The position numbers and the translations under genes were made by a program. A stretch of DNA of 7,832 nucleotides from an uncultured Veillonella sp. (GTDB taxonomy: Bacteria; Bacillota; Negativicutes; Veillonellales; Veillonellaceae): contig CAAEOZ010000088.1 of the NCBI GenBank assembly GCA_900757715.1, forward strand, positions 1 through 7,832, in the 5' to 3' direction. The notes beneath the pieces are model-generated. The model was not told where the DNA came from. It did not search any database and worked only from the letters and a program-made list of their open reading frames with translations. Of this stretch, positions 1 through 5,861 are shown piece by piece. Position 1 is the first letter of the stretch. Every line of letters begins with the position of its first letter.

Positions 1-831
1 CAAGCCATTTTAACTGAAAAGGTGAGCAAAAAGCACTTGATGGGTGCCTATCATGGTGGGTGGAGCTTAGGTGGCTTTGCCGGTGCTGGCGTTTTGCTTG
101 TCCTTTTAAAAATCTTATCGCTGCCTGTTAATCAAAGTATTTGGGGACTTCTCATCGTACTATTTATTGTGATGGTTGTAGTTAGCCAATTTATGTTGAC
201 TTTTGGTAGTGATCCAAATGCAAAGGTTACTAAAAAATCTAAAAGCCCATTGTCCTTTCATCCAATCGCTCTTATTTTTGGTTTATTGTCCTTTGTTTCT
301 TACTTGGTAGAAGGTGCTGTAGGGGATTGGAGTGCATTATATTTATTTGAAGATAAAGGGATTATTATCGAAGAGGCTGTCATGGGTGTAATGCTCTTTA
401 ATGGTACTATGTGTATAGGCCGTTTGCTTGGTAATAGATTAGGTAAACACTTAACATCAAAGCAAGTTGTTGTTGGTGGCTACTTACTTGGCTCTATTGC
501 GATGGGGCTTATCGTGTTCTTGCCAGGTCATGCATCTATGTATACTTACTTATTATTGGGTATTTCATTAGCTATGATAGTACCAAACCTATTCTCTGCA
601 ATGGGGGAACAAAATGTCATTCCTATGACACAAGCGGTCGCAACATCCACAATGCTCGGTTATATGGGTATTTTGATGGGACCTGCTTTAATTGGTTTTA
701 TTGCGCACGGTACAAGTCTTACAGTAGCATTTATCGTATTGACTACATTGCTTGTTGTAAGTGCAGGTATTGGTAAATACGCATACCATTTAATGAGTAA
801 AGATTGTGGACTTAGTGAAGAACAAATTTAA
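1..831 (+). CDS. MFS transporter, C-terminal part (5' end outside window)
   Basis: The reading frame is open from base 1 to the TAA at 829-831, giving 276 visible residues; a GTG at 22 is in frame but is almost certainly internal. The visible protein is hydrophobic, with about eight membrane segments. It begins in what looks like the end of the N-terminal half of a major facilitator (HGGWSLGGFAGAG, typical of transmembrane helix 5 in YbjJ-like proteins). It then shows a basic central loop (KVTKKSKS), the segment VEGAVGDWSALYL seen in YbjJ-like members, and the loop motif GRLLGNRLGKHL characteristic of the C-terminal MFS half. It should be an inner-membrane secondary transporter; the substrate cannot be read from the sequence. 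It is followed by its own terminator and converges with guaC, so no functional link to the neighbours is implied. Family call is firm, substrate unknown. Confidence 0.88.
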   Translation, partial: QAILTEKVSKKHLMGAYHGGWSLGGFAGAGVLLVLLKILSLPVNQSIWGLLIVLFIVMVVVSQFMLTFGSDPNAKVTKKSKSPLSFHPIALIFGLLSFVSYLVEGAVGDWSALYLFEDKGIIIEEAVMGVMLFNGTMCIGRLLGNRLGKHLTSKQVVVGGYLLGSIAMGLIVFLPGHASMYTYLLLGISLAMIVPNLFSAMGEQNVIPMTQAVATSTMLGYMGILMGPALIGFIAHGTSLTVAFIVLTTLLVVSAGIGKYAYHLMSKDCGLSEEQI

Positions 832-845
832 TAGCCTATAATTAA

Positions 846-878
846 GGAGCTACGATTCTCGTATCGTAGCTCCTTTTT
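846..878 (+). terminator. Rho-independent terminator of the MFS gene
   Basis: A perfect 11-bp stem (GGAGCTACGAT at 846-856 with ATCGTAGCTCC at 863-873) closes a 6-nt loop and is followed at once by five T residues. It lies 15 bases after the MFS stop codon. Confidence 0.93.
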
Positions 879-910
879 CATATTTTTATATTTTATGTAT
901 TTCACGCATT

Positions 911-942
911 AAAAAGCCACAGGTCTAGAACCTGTGGCTTTT
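911..942 (-). terminator. Rho-independent terminator of guaC
   Basis: GCCACAGG at 916-923 pairs with CCTGTGGC at 931-938. The stem is extended by a T-A pair inside and four A-T pairs outside, around a 5-nt loop. Read on the minus strand it ends in a run of five T. It sits 26 bases beyond the guaC stop. The flanking A and T runs mean it could also stop readthrough from the MFS gene on the plus strand. Confidence 0.9.
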
Positions 943-968
943 AGAACTATCATTATATATTGATTAGA

Positions 969-1955
969 TTAGCGATCGCCATTGAAGATGGAGTTTTTAA
1001 CAAGTACATAGTCTACTTTGCGAATGGCTTGTAGAGTCGTACCGCCAGCGTAAGAAATAGCGGATTGTAAATCTTGTTCCATTTCAGTTAATGTATCGAA
1101 GATAGAACCTTTGGAATCGATGAAAATCTTTTTGCCTTCTACGTTTTTGCGTTCCCCTTTTTGGAACTCAGAAGCAGAACCAAAGTATTCTTTTACAGCT
1201 TTACCGTCAACGATTTTTTCTTCCCCTGGGGATTCCTCGTGACCTGCAAAGAGGGAGCCAATCATAACCATGGTAGCACCAAAGCGAATGGATTTTGCGA
1301 TGTCGCCATGGTCACGAATACCGCCGTCAGCGATGATAGGTTTAGTAGCTGCTTTTGCGCACCAGCGAACAGCAGCCAATTGCCAGCCACCAGTACCAAA
1401 GCCGGTTTTCAATTTGGTGATACATACTTTACCAGGACCGATGCCTACTTTAGTCGCATCAGCACCAGCATTTTCTAGTTCACGAACTGCTTCTGGAGTG
1501 CCTACATTACCAGCGATAATGAAGGTTTCAGGTAAGTTCTTTTTTATGTATTGGATCATTTCGATGACCGCATTGGAATGACCATGTGCAATATCAATAG
1601 TGATATATTCTGGGGTTAAGTTTGCTTTCTTAAATTCATCAACTAAAGCAAATTCTTCAGCTTTTACGCCGATAGAAATAGAAGAATATAGGTTAAGGTC
1701 GTGCATACGTTTTACAAAGTCCATACGACGTTCTGGTTGGAAACGATGCATGATATAGAAATACCCTTCACGAGCTAATTTTTCAGCCAACTCTTCGTCG
1801 ATAATAGTTTGCATATTAGCAGGTACTACTGGCAAGCGGAATGTGCGTTTACCTAATTTTACATGTGTATCACATTCGCTACGACTGGAGACAATACATT
1901 TGTTAGGAATCAATTGCACGTCTTCATAATCAAAGATGTTAGTTGTATTAATCAT
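969..1955 (-). CDS. guaC: GMP reductase (type 2, GuaC)
   Basis: Encodes a 328-aa cytosolic enzyme that reduces GMP to IMP with NADPH and releases ammonia, returning guanine nucleotides to the common purine pool. The protein is a single IMPDH/GMPR TIM barrel without CBS domains, which separates it from IMP dehydrogenase. Visible signatures are FDYEDVQLIPNK near the N-terminus, the catalytic loop GIGPGKVCITK with the nucleophile near Cys178, IIADGGIR at about 207-214, GATMVMIGSLFAGHEE, and the GMPR-typical tail YFGSASEFQKGE and VKNSIFNGD. The frame stays open upstream to 2000, but ATG 1953-1955 is preferred: it has AAGGAG 11 bases upstream, gives the family length of about 328, and the upstream ATG would lie inside the -10 box. 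It is monocistronic, with its own promoter and terminator, and divergent from the ThiT/Moco operon. Confidence 0.97.
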   Translation of the reverse strand: MINTTNIFDYEDVQLIPNKCIVSSRSECDTHVKLGKRTFRLPVVPANMQTIIDEELAEKLAREGYFYIMHRFQPERRMDFVKRMHDLNLYSSISIGVKAEEFALVDEFKKANLTPEYITIDIAHGHSNAVIEMIQYIKKNLPETFIIAGNVGTPEAVRELENAGADATKVGIGPGKVCITKLKTGFGTGGWQLAAVRWCAKAATKPIIADGGIRDHGDIAKSIRFGATMVMIGSLFAGHEESPGEEKIVDGKAVKEYFGSASEFQKGERKNVEGKKIFIDSKGSIFDTLTEMEQDLQSAISYAGGTTLQAIRKVDYVLVKNSIFNGDR

Positions 1956-1966
1956 AGTTTCTATAT

Positions 1967-1972
1967 CTCCTT
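1967..1972 (-). promoter_or_regulatory. guaC ribosome binding site
   Basis: Minus-strand AAGGAG lies 11 bases before the ATG at 1955. It supports that start over the in-frame ATG at 2000, which has no such site and overlaps the promoter. Confidence 0.8.
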
Positions 1973-1998
1973 CGAGTATTACATATTGAACCTGTACC

Positions 1999-2027
1999 AT
2001 TATACAAGAGACTCATAAAATTTTCAA
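1999..2027 (-). promoter_or_regulatory. Sigma-70 type promoter of guaC
   Basis: On the minus strand TTGAAA (-35, 2022-2027) and a perfect TATAAT (-10, 1999-2004) are separated by exactly 17 bases. The start point would fall near 1992, leaving a leader of about 37 nt, too short for a purine riboswitch. Confidence 0.85.
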
Positions 2028-2046
2028 TACATTCCGAATATTTAGT

Positions 2047-2075
2047 TTGGTGTAAGGGATAAACTGTAGTACAAT
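2047..2075 (+). promoter_or_regulatory. Promoter of the ThiT-like/Moco operon
   Basis: TTGGTG (2047-2052) and TACAAT (2070-2075) are 17 bases apart, with a predicted start near 2082. The -35 box is only 19 bp from the -35 box of the divergent guaC promoter. The leader of about 57 nt contains no recognisable TPP or Moco riboswitch. Confidence 0.65.
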
Positions 2076-2090
2076 ACAAGTAGATTGTAT
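2074..2090 (+). promoter_or_regulatory. Operator-like inverted repeat at the operon start point
   Basis: ATACAA (2074-2079) and TTGTAT (2085-2090) form a 6-bp inverted repeat with a 5-base centre. It overlaps the end of the -10 box and the predicted start point, the usual place for a repressor site. It does not resemble a ModE box. The arms are short and AT-rich, so chance is possible. Confidence 0.3.
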
Positions 2091-2120
2091 AAATAATATA
2101 TTCATTTATAGATATATGGT

Positions 2121-2129
2121 AAAAGGAGG
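2121..2129 (+). promoter_or_regulatory. Ribosome binding site deciding the GTG start of the ThiT-like gene
   Basis: AAAAGGAGG is a near-perfect Shine-Dalgarno. It sits 9 bases before GTG 2139 and directly against TTG 2130, which rules out the longer start. Confidence 0.85.
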
Positions 2130-2138
2130 TTGATTAAT

Positions 2139-2669
2139 GTGGAACAGTCTAAAACCCGTATGCTTGCTGAAGCTGGCGTAGCAATTGCCATTGCTCAAGT
2201 GTTGTCATTTATTACGATTTTTCATATGCCACAGGGGGGCTCTATTAAGGCGGCAGCTTTGGTACCACTCATGATTTACGCATATCGTTGGGGCGGAACA
2301 CGAGGTATCTTCGTAGGTGTTGTATATGGTATATTACACTTTATTTTAGGCTTTAAATCATCTGTTCATTATTTAAGTATTGTATTAGACTACTTGGTTG
2401 CTTACGGTGCTATTGGCGTTTGTGGTTACTTTAAAGATTCTCTTTCTGGACTTATCACTGGATCCATCGTAGGTATTGTATTGCGTTGGGGGGCATCTGT
2501 TACGAGCGGTGCTGTAGTCTTTGCTAGCTATGCTCCGCAAGGGCAGAATCCTTGGGTTTATTCTATGATTTATAATGCATCCTATATGGTGCCAGATGGC
2601 CTTTTAAATATTGCGGTTTTACTATTCATTTACCAAGGTGTTAAACGAGGTTTACAACGTCGTGGATAA
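2139..2669 (+). CDS. ThiT/YuaJ-like ECF transporter S component (thiamine or related substrate)
   Basis: A 176-aa integral membrane protein with about six membrane segments and no ATPase. It would be the substrate-binding S component of an energy-coupling-factor transporter that uses a shared EcfA/A'/T module encoded elsewhere. ThiT/YuaJ hallmarks are PQGGSI near residue 35, RWGGTRGIFVGVVYGILH, the LDYLVAYGAIG block with Asp84 (where Lactococcus ThiT has a thiamine-binding Glu), and SYAPQGQNPWVYS followed by YNASYMVP with the conserved Asn. GTG 2139 is chosen because AAAAGGAGG (2121-2129) ends 9 bases before it; the in-frame TTG at 2130 touches the Shine-Dalgarno. Oddities: the His conserved in the family segment after LLRY (H125 in Lactococcus) is Ser120 here, no TPP riboswitch precedes it, and it is first in a molybdenum-cofactor operon, overlapping the next gene by 8 bp. 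Family certain; substrate not. Confidence 0.87.
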   Translation: MEQSKTRMLAEAGVAIAIAQVLSFITIFHMPQGGSIKAAALVPLMIYAYRWGGTRGIFVGVVYGILHFILGFKSSVHYLSIVLDYLVAYGAIGVCGYFKDSLSGLITGSIVGIVLRWGASVTSGAVVFASYAPQGQNPWVYSMIYNASYMVPDGLLNIAVLLFIYQGVKRGLQRRG

Positions 2670-3786
2670 ATTAGGTTTAATTATTTTGGCTGGAGGACTC
2701 AGCACTAGAATGGGGCAACCTAAAGCTTTGTTGCCTTGGATTAATGGTGAAAGTCTTATATCTCATGCCCTTCGTAAGGGCTTAGATGCAGATGTTCAAG
2801 ATATTCTTATCTCCATCGGTGATGACGAGCAATTAGGACTTGCTATACAGACTCATATTATAGATACATTATCGAACGATGAGAAAAATAAGGTTTCTAT
2901 TGTTCGGGATTCTGTTGGGCGATGCGGACCTTTAGGGGGGCTGTATAGCACTCTAGCGGTTGGTACTAGTTCTGCTTATGCAGTAATGGCAGTAGATATG
3001 CCATTCATGGAAATGGATTTGTATTATGATTGGCTCTATCAAGTAGAGCATAATGATTGGAATGCCATTGTTCCTTATGGTGAAAGTGGTAAGGCTGAGC
3101 CGATGGCCGGTATTTATAGACCACATATTGCATCTTTAATTCAATCTATTCTTGTTGGTGAAGATATGTCCTTGCATCATGCTCTTGACGTTATTGGTCA
3201 TGTTGAATCCATTGATGCTTGTGACTATAGCTGGGAATTAAGTAATATTAATCGCTTTGAAGATTATCAATGGGCGCGAGCTTTGGCGGAAAATGAATTT
3301 CGCCGTGTACCTTTAATTAGTGTGGTCGCATCAAAACGTAAAACGGGTAAGACAACTGTTGTAACGCGTCTTGTGTGTGAGTTACAAAAAATCGGTTTAT
3401 CCGTTGGTGTTGTCAAAAGCGATAAACATGGCTTTCAGATGGATCATGAGGGAACAGATACAGATCTTGCTTATAAAGCTGGGGCTGATGCGGTTGCTAT
3501 TGCAGGGCCTACTGAAACAGCGATTCGCATACGTACAAAAGAACAATCAAACCTGTACGAAATATCACAGTTTATGCCCGTAGATATAGTTATACTAGAA
3601 TCACGATCTCAAGGGATTGCCCCTATTATAGAGGTTACCCAAGAGGGACATACGGAAGAGCTTATCTCGGATAACATGGACCGAGTGGCGACGATAGAAA
3701 TTGGCAAGTTAGATCAAGACGTACCTGAATTGGTACGTCACATACAGGAAATGATGAGGAGTTTAAATGGCCGTCGTTACTGTTGA
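2662..3786 (+). CDS. Fused MobA-MobB molybdenum cofactor protein (guanylyltransferase + GTP-binding adaptor)
   Basis: One uninterrupted frame of 374 aa joins two proteins that are separate in E. coli. Residues 1 to about 205 are MobA, a GT-A fold nucleotidyltransferase that transfers GMP from GTP to Mo-molybdopterin. It shows LAGGLSTRMGQPK at 9-21, GPLGGLYS at 89-96, the metal-binding AVDMPF at 110-115, and EPMAGIY at 146-152. Residues from about 216 to the end are MobB, a P-loop adaptor: SKRKTGKTT at 224-232, KSDKH at 252-256, then DHEGTDTD and AGADAV. The first Gly of Walker A (GxxxxGKT) is Ser224. GTG 2662 is chosen because it puts LAGG at the usual distance from the N-terminus; the frame extends upstream only inside the ThiT-like gene. 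It overlaps that gene by 8 bp and moeA by 20 bp, indicating translational coupling. Confidence 0.9.
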   Translation: MDKLGLIILAGGLSTRMGQPKALLPWINGESLISHALRKGLDADVQDILISIGDDEQLGLAIQTHIIDTLSNDEKNKVSIVRDSVGRCGPLGGLYSTLAVGTSSAYAVMAVDMPFMEMDLYYDWLYQVEHNDWNAIVPYGESGKAEPMAGIYRPHIASLIQSILVGEDMSLHHALDVIGHVESIDACDYSWELSNINRFEDYQWARALAENEFRRVPLISVVASKRKTGKTTVVTRLVCELQKIGLSVGVVKSDKHGFQMDHEGTDTDLAYKAGADAVAIAGPTETAIRIRTKEQSNLYEISQFMPVDIVILESRSQGIAPIIEVTQEGHTEELISDNMDRVATIEIGKLDQDVPELVRHIQEMMRSLNGRRYC

Positions 3787-5002
3787 AAAGGCACTCCAAT
3801 TGTGGGATGAAGCCTTACAAACGCAAGTTCATAAAGTTGAAACAATAGATGTTAAGGCTGCGAAGGGGTACGTGTTAGCAGAGGATATTATTGCTCCCAC
3901 AGATGTACCTGCATTCCCAAAATCTGCTATGGATGGGTATGCCATCGTCTATGAAGAAAGCCGTAATGAATATATCGTTGACGGTATCATTGGTGCTGGT
4001 GTTGTATGGGAACATCCCGTAGAAGTTGGTCATGCGGTGCGTATTATGACTGGTGCACCGGTACCAGATACATGTGATACTGTCATCATGCAAGAACAAG
4101 TGGTTGGCACTGGTGAACCACAAACTACAATTACGATTCAAGGCAAATATCATTGTGGTGATCATATTATTCCACAAGGTGAGGAGTGTAATGCCGGAAC
4201 TATTGTGATTCCACGAGGTACAGAGGTAACATCTACAGTACAAACCATTTTGACGGGGCTTGGTATGACGAAAATATCTGTTAATGCCATGCCTCGCGTG
4301 TTAGTTCTTACCTCTGGTCACGAGGTTATTGAACCTGGTGAAAGTTTAACGCCTGGTAAAATTTACAACTCTAATCGAGCTATGATTTGTGGGCTTTTGG
4401 AGGATTTAGGGTTTCACAAGATAACACACTATCATGTAAGTGATGCTCCGGAGGAGCTAGATTCTGAAATCAATCATGTTTTGAAACTTAGTGAAGCAGC
4501 AGATATTATTATCAGTTCTGGTGGTGTATCGGTAGGTCTTTTTGATACGATGCCTCTTATTTATGAAAAACTAGGGGCAAAATCTATCTATGCCCGTATT
4601 CAAATGCGGCCTGGTGCGGCATCTTATGGTGCGGTTACCCCAAAAGGTCAGATTATCTTTGGTTTGTCCGGTAATCCAGGGGCTGCCTTTAATGGGTGGC
4701 ATTTAATCGTAGCACCTACCTTGAAGCGTTATAAGGGGTTGGCTAATTGGACGACTCCAGTGGTGGCTTGTGTAATGGATACAGAAATCTTCAAACGCAA
4801 TGCCTTTGATCGTTATGTACAAGGGAAAGTCATATTTTGCGGTGGAGCGCCACGTTTTGTGGCTAATCGTCACTTTAATAGTAGTAGTATGTTAGGGCTA
4901 TATACTGTGAATGCGTTGGCATGTATTCCACGAGGGATTCATGAAGTACATCCTGGTGATACATTTAATGTGTATCTATTAGACTTGCTGCCTGCAGTTT
5001 AG
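3767..5002 (+). CDS. moeA: Molybdopterin molybdenumtransferase MoeA
   Basis: A 411-aa cytosolic enzyme that inserts molybdate into adenylated molybdopterin. The MoeA domain order is complete: N-terminal DVPAFPKSAMDGYAI at 46-60, RIMTGAPVPDTCDTVIMQE at 92-110, the beta-rich GEECNAGTIVIPRGTEV at 138-154, and the MoCF-biosynthesis fold with VLVLTSGHEV, GKIYNSN at 197-203, SSGGVSVGLFD at 250-260 and GLSGNPGAA at 299-307. A C-terminal beta domain ends in HEVHPGDTFNVYLL. The PGKP loop of E. coli MoeA reads RPGAA at 281-285 and PGNP reads SGNP; variation of this kind is typical of Firmicute MoeA. GAGGAG at 3756-3761 lies 5 bases before the ATG. It is the last gene of the operon, overlapping the MobA-MobB frame by 20 bp, and has the usual family length. 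Confidence 0.96.
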   Translation: MAVVTVEKALQLWDEALQTQVHKVETIDVKAAKGYVLAEDIIAPTDVPAFPKSAMDGYAIVYEESRNEYIVDGIIGAGVVWEHPVEVGHAVRIMTGAPVPDTCDTVIMQEQVVGTGEPQTTITIQGKYHCGDHIIPQGEECNAGTIVIPRGTEVTSTVQTILTGLGMTKISVNAMPRVLVLTSGHEVIEPGESLTPGKIYNSNRAMICGLLEDLGFHKITHYHVSDAPEELDSEINHVLKLSEAADIIISSGGVSVGLFDTMPLIYEKLGAKSIYARIQMRPGAASYGAVTPKGQIIFGLSGNPGAAFNGWHLIVAPTLKRYKGLANWTTPVVACVMDTEIFKRNAFDRYVQGKVIFCGGAPRFVANRHFNSSSMLGLYTVNALACIPRGIHEVHPGDTFNVYLLDLLPAV

Positions 5003-5025
5003 AACGTATTGATTTTTAGATTCTT

Positions 5026-5043
5026 ACTCTAAGGCTTTAGAGT
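5026..5043 (+). repeat. Short hairpin 24 bases after moeA
   Basis: ACTCTAA (5026-5032) pairs with TTAGAGT (5037-5043) around a 4-base loop. No T run follows, so it is more likely an RNA 3'-end structure than a terminator by itself. Confidence 0.4.
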
Positions 5044-5069
5044 TATAGATACAAATATATCTAGTTAAA

Positions 5070-5090
5070 TAACTATAATATTTATAGTTA
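5070..5090. repeat. Perfect 21-bp AT-rich palindrome
   Basis: Arms TAACTATAA (5070-5078) and TTATAGTTA (5082-5090) are exact reverse complements around the centre TAT. It could be a protein-binding site or a hairpin in the moeA 3' region. It contains one G-C pair per arm, so a hairpin would be weak. Confidence 0.45.
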
Positions 5091-5102
5091 ATCATAATAT
5101 AA

Positions 5103-5134
5103 AAAGACGAGGTCTCTTAGGAGTCCTCGTCTTT
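5103..5134 (+). terminator. Terminator hairpin after the Moco operon, possibly bidirectional
   Basis: AAAGACGAGG (5103-5112) pairs with CCTCGTCTTT (5125-5134). Three further pairs (CTC with GAG) form inside, past a T-T mismatch, around a TTAG loop. The plus-strand T tract is short (CTTTGCGTTT), whereas the minus strand ends in five T. It is assigned to moeA because no minus-strand gene lies nearby. Confidence 0.7.
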
Positions 5135-5193
5135 GCGTTTATTCAAAACATTTCGTTTATCCAAAAATATTTTAAATTTTGTCACCAAAGATA

Positions 5194-5222
5194 CTGAAAT
5201 TTAATCTCAATTAAATTATAAT
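5194..5222 (+). promoter_or_regulatory. Promoter of the cupin gene with a palindrome in its spacer
   Basis: A perfect TATAAT (5217-5222) lies 17 bases after CTGAAA (5194-5199, 4 of 6 consensus -35 bases). The start would be near 5229, leaving a leader of about 105 nt. Between and touching the two boxes is AATTTAAT-CTCA-ATTAAATT (5198-5217), an exact 8-bp inverted repeat that looks like an operator. The region is very AT-rich, so another promoter (TTGTCA at 5179-5184 with TAATCT at 5202-5207) cannot be excluded. Confidence 0.5.
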
Positions 5223-5251
5223 AAAATTAAGGGAAGGATATTTTTTAGTTA

Positions 5252-5270
5252 TATCAATTGGGTTTTGATA
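5252..5270 (+). promoter_or_regulatory. Inverted repeat in the cupin leader
   Basis: TATCAA (5252-5257) and TTGATA (5265-5270) are exact inverted arms 7 bases apart, in the predicted 5' leader of the cupin gene. The half-site ATCAA/TTGAT recalls the FNR/CRP half-site core, but the arms point the opposite way round from TTGAT-N4-ATCAA. Its meaning is uncertain. Confidence 0.3.
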
Positions 5271-5333
5271 AAACTGTTTAAATCTACTTTTTATTTACTT
5301 TTACTATTATATAGCTATTAAGGAGTGATTTCT

Positions 5334-5669
5334 ATGAGTAAGACTTTCACAAAAAATATTCCGGTAAATGAAATTTTACATCTAGGCGAGCATCTAGACT
5401 ATAAAGAAGGGCAAGTGATTAGTATAACGATTGCCCAAAATGAACGCCTCAGCATTACTTTGTTTGCGTTACCAAAGGGGGAAGAAATTTCTACTCATGT
5501 AACAGTAGGTGATGCGATTGTTCAAATTCTCGATGGAGAGGCGCACATCGTTGTTGGTGATACAGAACACAATGTGAAGGCTGGTGAAACCTTGATCATG
5601 CCATCTGAAGTGCCACATAGCCTCGATGCACGAGAAAGCTTCAAGATGCTGTTGACCGTAGTTAAATAA
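5334..5669 (+). CDS. Small single-domain cupin protein
   Basis: A 111-aa cytosolic protein consisting of one cupin_2 beta barrel. The first cupin motif is seen as LPKGEEISTHVTVGDAIVQI with His55, followed by LDGEAHIVVGD. The second is AGETLIMPSEVPHSL with Pro90 and His95. The second His of the usual HxH pair is Thr57 and the expected acidic ligand is shifted to Asp60, so metal binding may be weak or altered. Such small stand-alone cupins are widespread and mostly of unknown function. The ATG at 5334 has AAGGAG (5320-5325) 8 bases upstream; an in-frame GTG at 5325 lies inside that site and is rejected. It is monocistronic between its own promoter and terminator. No enzymatic role can be assigned. 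Confidence 0.85.
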   Translation: MSKTFTKNIPVNEILHLGEHLDYKEGQVISITIAQNERLSITLFALPKGEEISTHVTVGDAIVQILDGEAHIVVGDTEHNVKAGETLIMPSEVPHSLDARESFKMLLTVVK

Positions 5670-5681
5670 ATATATCATAAT

Positions 5682-5716
5682 AAATGCATCCCTTGTATTT
5701 GAGAGGGGTGCATTTT
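5682..5716 (+). terminator. Rho-independent terminator of the cupin gene
   Basis: AAATGCATCCC (5682-5692) pairs with GGGGTGCATTT (5705-5715), 11 bp with one G-T wobble and one extra T-A pair inside, around a loop of about 10 bases. It ends in TTTT, 12 bases after the cupin stop. Confidence 0.8.
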
Positions 5717-5809
5717 GATATTCCATATTTGACAATTTTGGTAGCTGGTGGGATTGGTGGAGGCCTTTCTATATTTGCATTATCTCTATTAGAGAAAATT
5801 GGCTTTTAA
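5684..5809 (+). CDS. Possible 41-aa hydrophobic peptide or gene remnant
   Basis: The frame starts at ATG 5684 and stops at TAA 5807-5809. It encodes a short polar start (MHPLYLRGVHFDIPY) followed by one strongly hydrophobic segment with a glycine run (TILVAGGIGGGLSIFALSLL) and the charged end EKIGF, which reads like a single membrane helix. Evidence against it: no Shine-Dalgarno precedes ATG 5684, GTG 5708 or TTG 5729, and the first part lies in the cupin terminator. It may be a small membrane protein, the decayed end of a transporter gene, or chance. I do not recognise it. Confidence 0.25.
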   Translation: MHPLYLRGVHFDIPYLTILVAGGIGGGLSIFALSLLEKIGF

Positions 5810-5861
5810 AATATGGTACTCAATAAATACTATTTGATTTTCTAGGGAGTATGCAATTGTT

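Larger units (their letters stand above)
5003..5333. other. Intergenic region between moeA and the cupin gene
   Basis: This 331-bp AT-rich stretch holds no credible coding frame. In order it contains a short hairpin (5026-5043), a perfect 21-bp palindrome (5070-5090), a terminator hairpin (5103-5134), a promoter with an inverted repeat in its spacer (5194-5222), a second inverted repeat (5252-5270) and the cupin ribosome binding site (AAGGAG, 5320-5325). Confidence 0.7.

Noticed and set aside
1161..1581. Two open frames of about 100 codons antisense to guaC
   Set aside because: They lie entirely within a certain gene, have no ribosome binding sites and give low-complexity, unrecognisable products.
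1956..2000. Longer GuaC start at 2000
   Set aside because: The codon overlaps the -10 box of a strong promoter, and the extra 15 residues are not found in GuaC proteins as I know them.
2076..2138. TPP or Moco riboswitch in the leader of the ThiT-like gene
   Set aside because: Only about 57 nt separate the predicted start point from the GTG, and no conserved TPP elements (such as CTGAGA) or complex stem structure are present.
2130..2138. TTG at 2130 as start of the ThiT-like gene
   Set aside because: It directly abuts the AAAAGGAGG site with no spacing, whereas GTG 2139 is 9 bases away.
3371..3583. A 70-codon frame inside the MobA-MobB gene
   Set aside because: It is an out-of-frame shadow of the P-loop domain without initiation signals.
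3875..4243. A 122-codon minus-strand frame inside moeA
   Set aside because: It is antisense to a complete, well-conserved gene, and its composition is rich in Cys, His and Trp as expected of a shadow frame.
5469..5735. An 88-codon minus-strand frame over the cupin gene
   Set aside because: It is antisense to the cupin gene and crosses its terminator, with no initiation signals.
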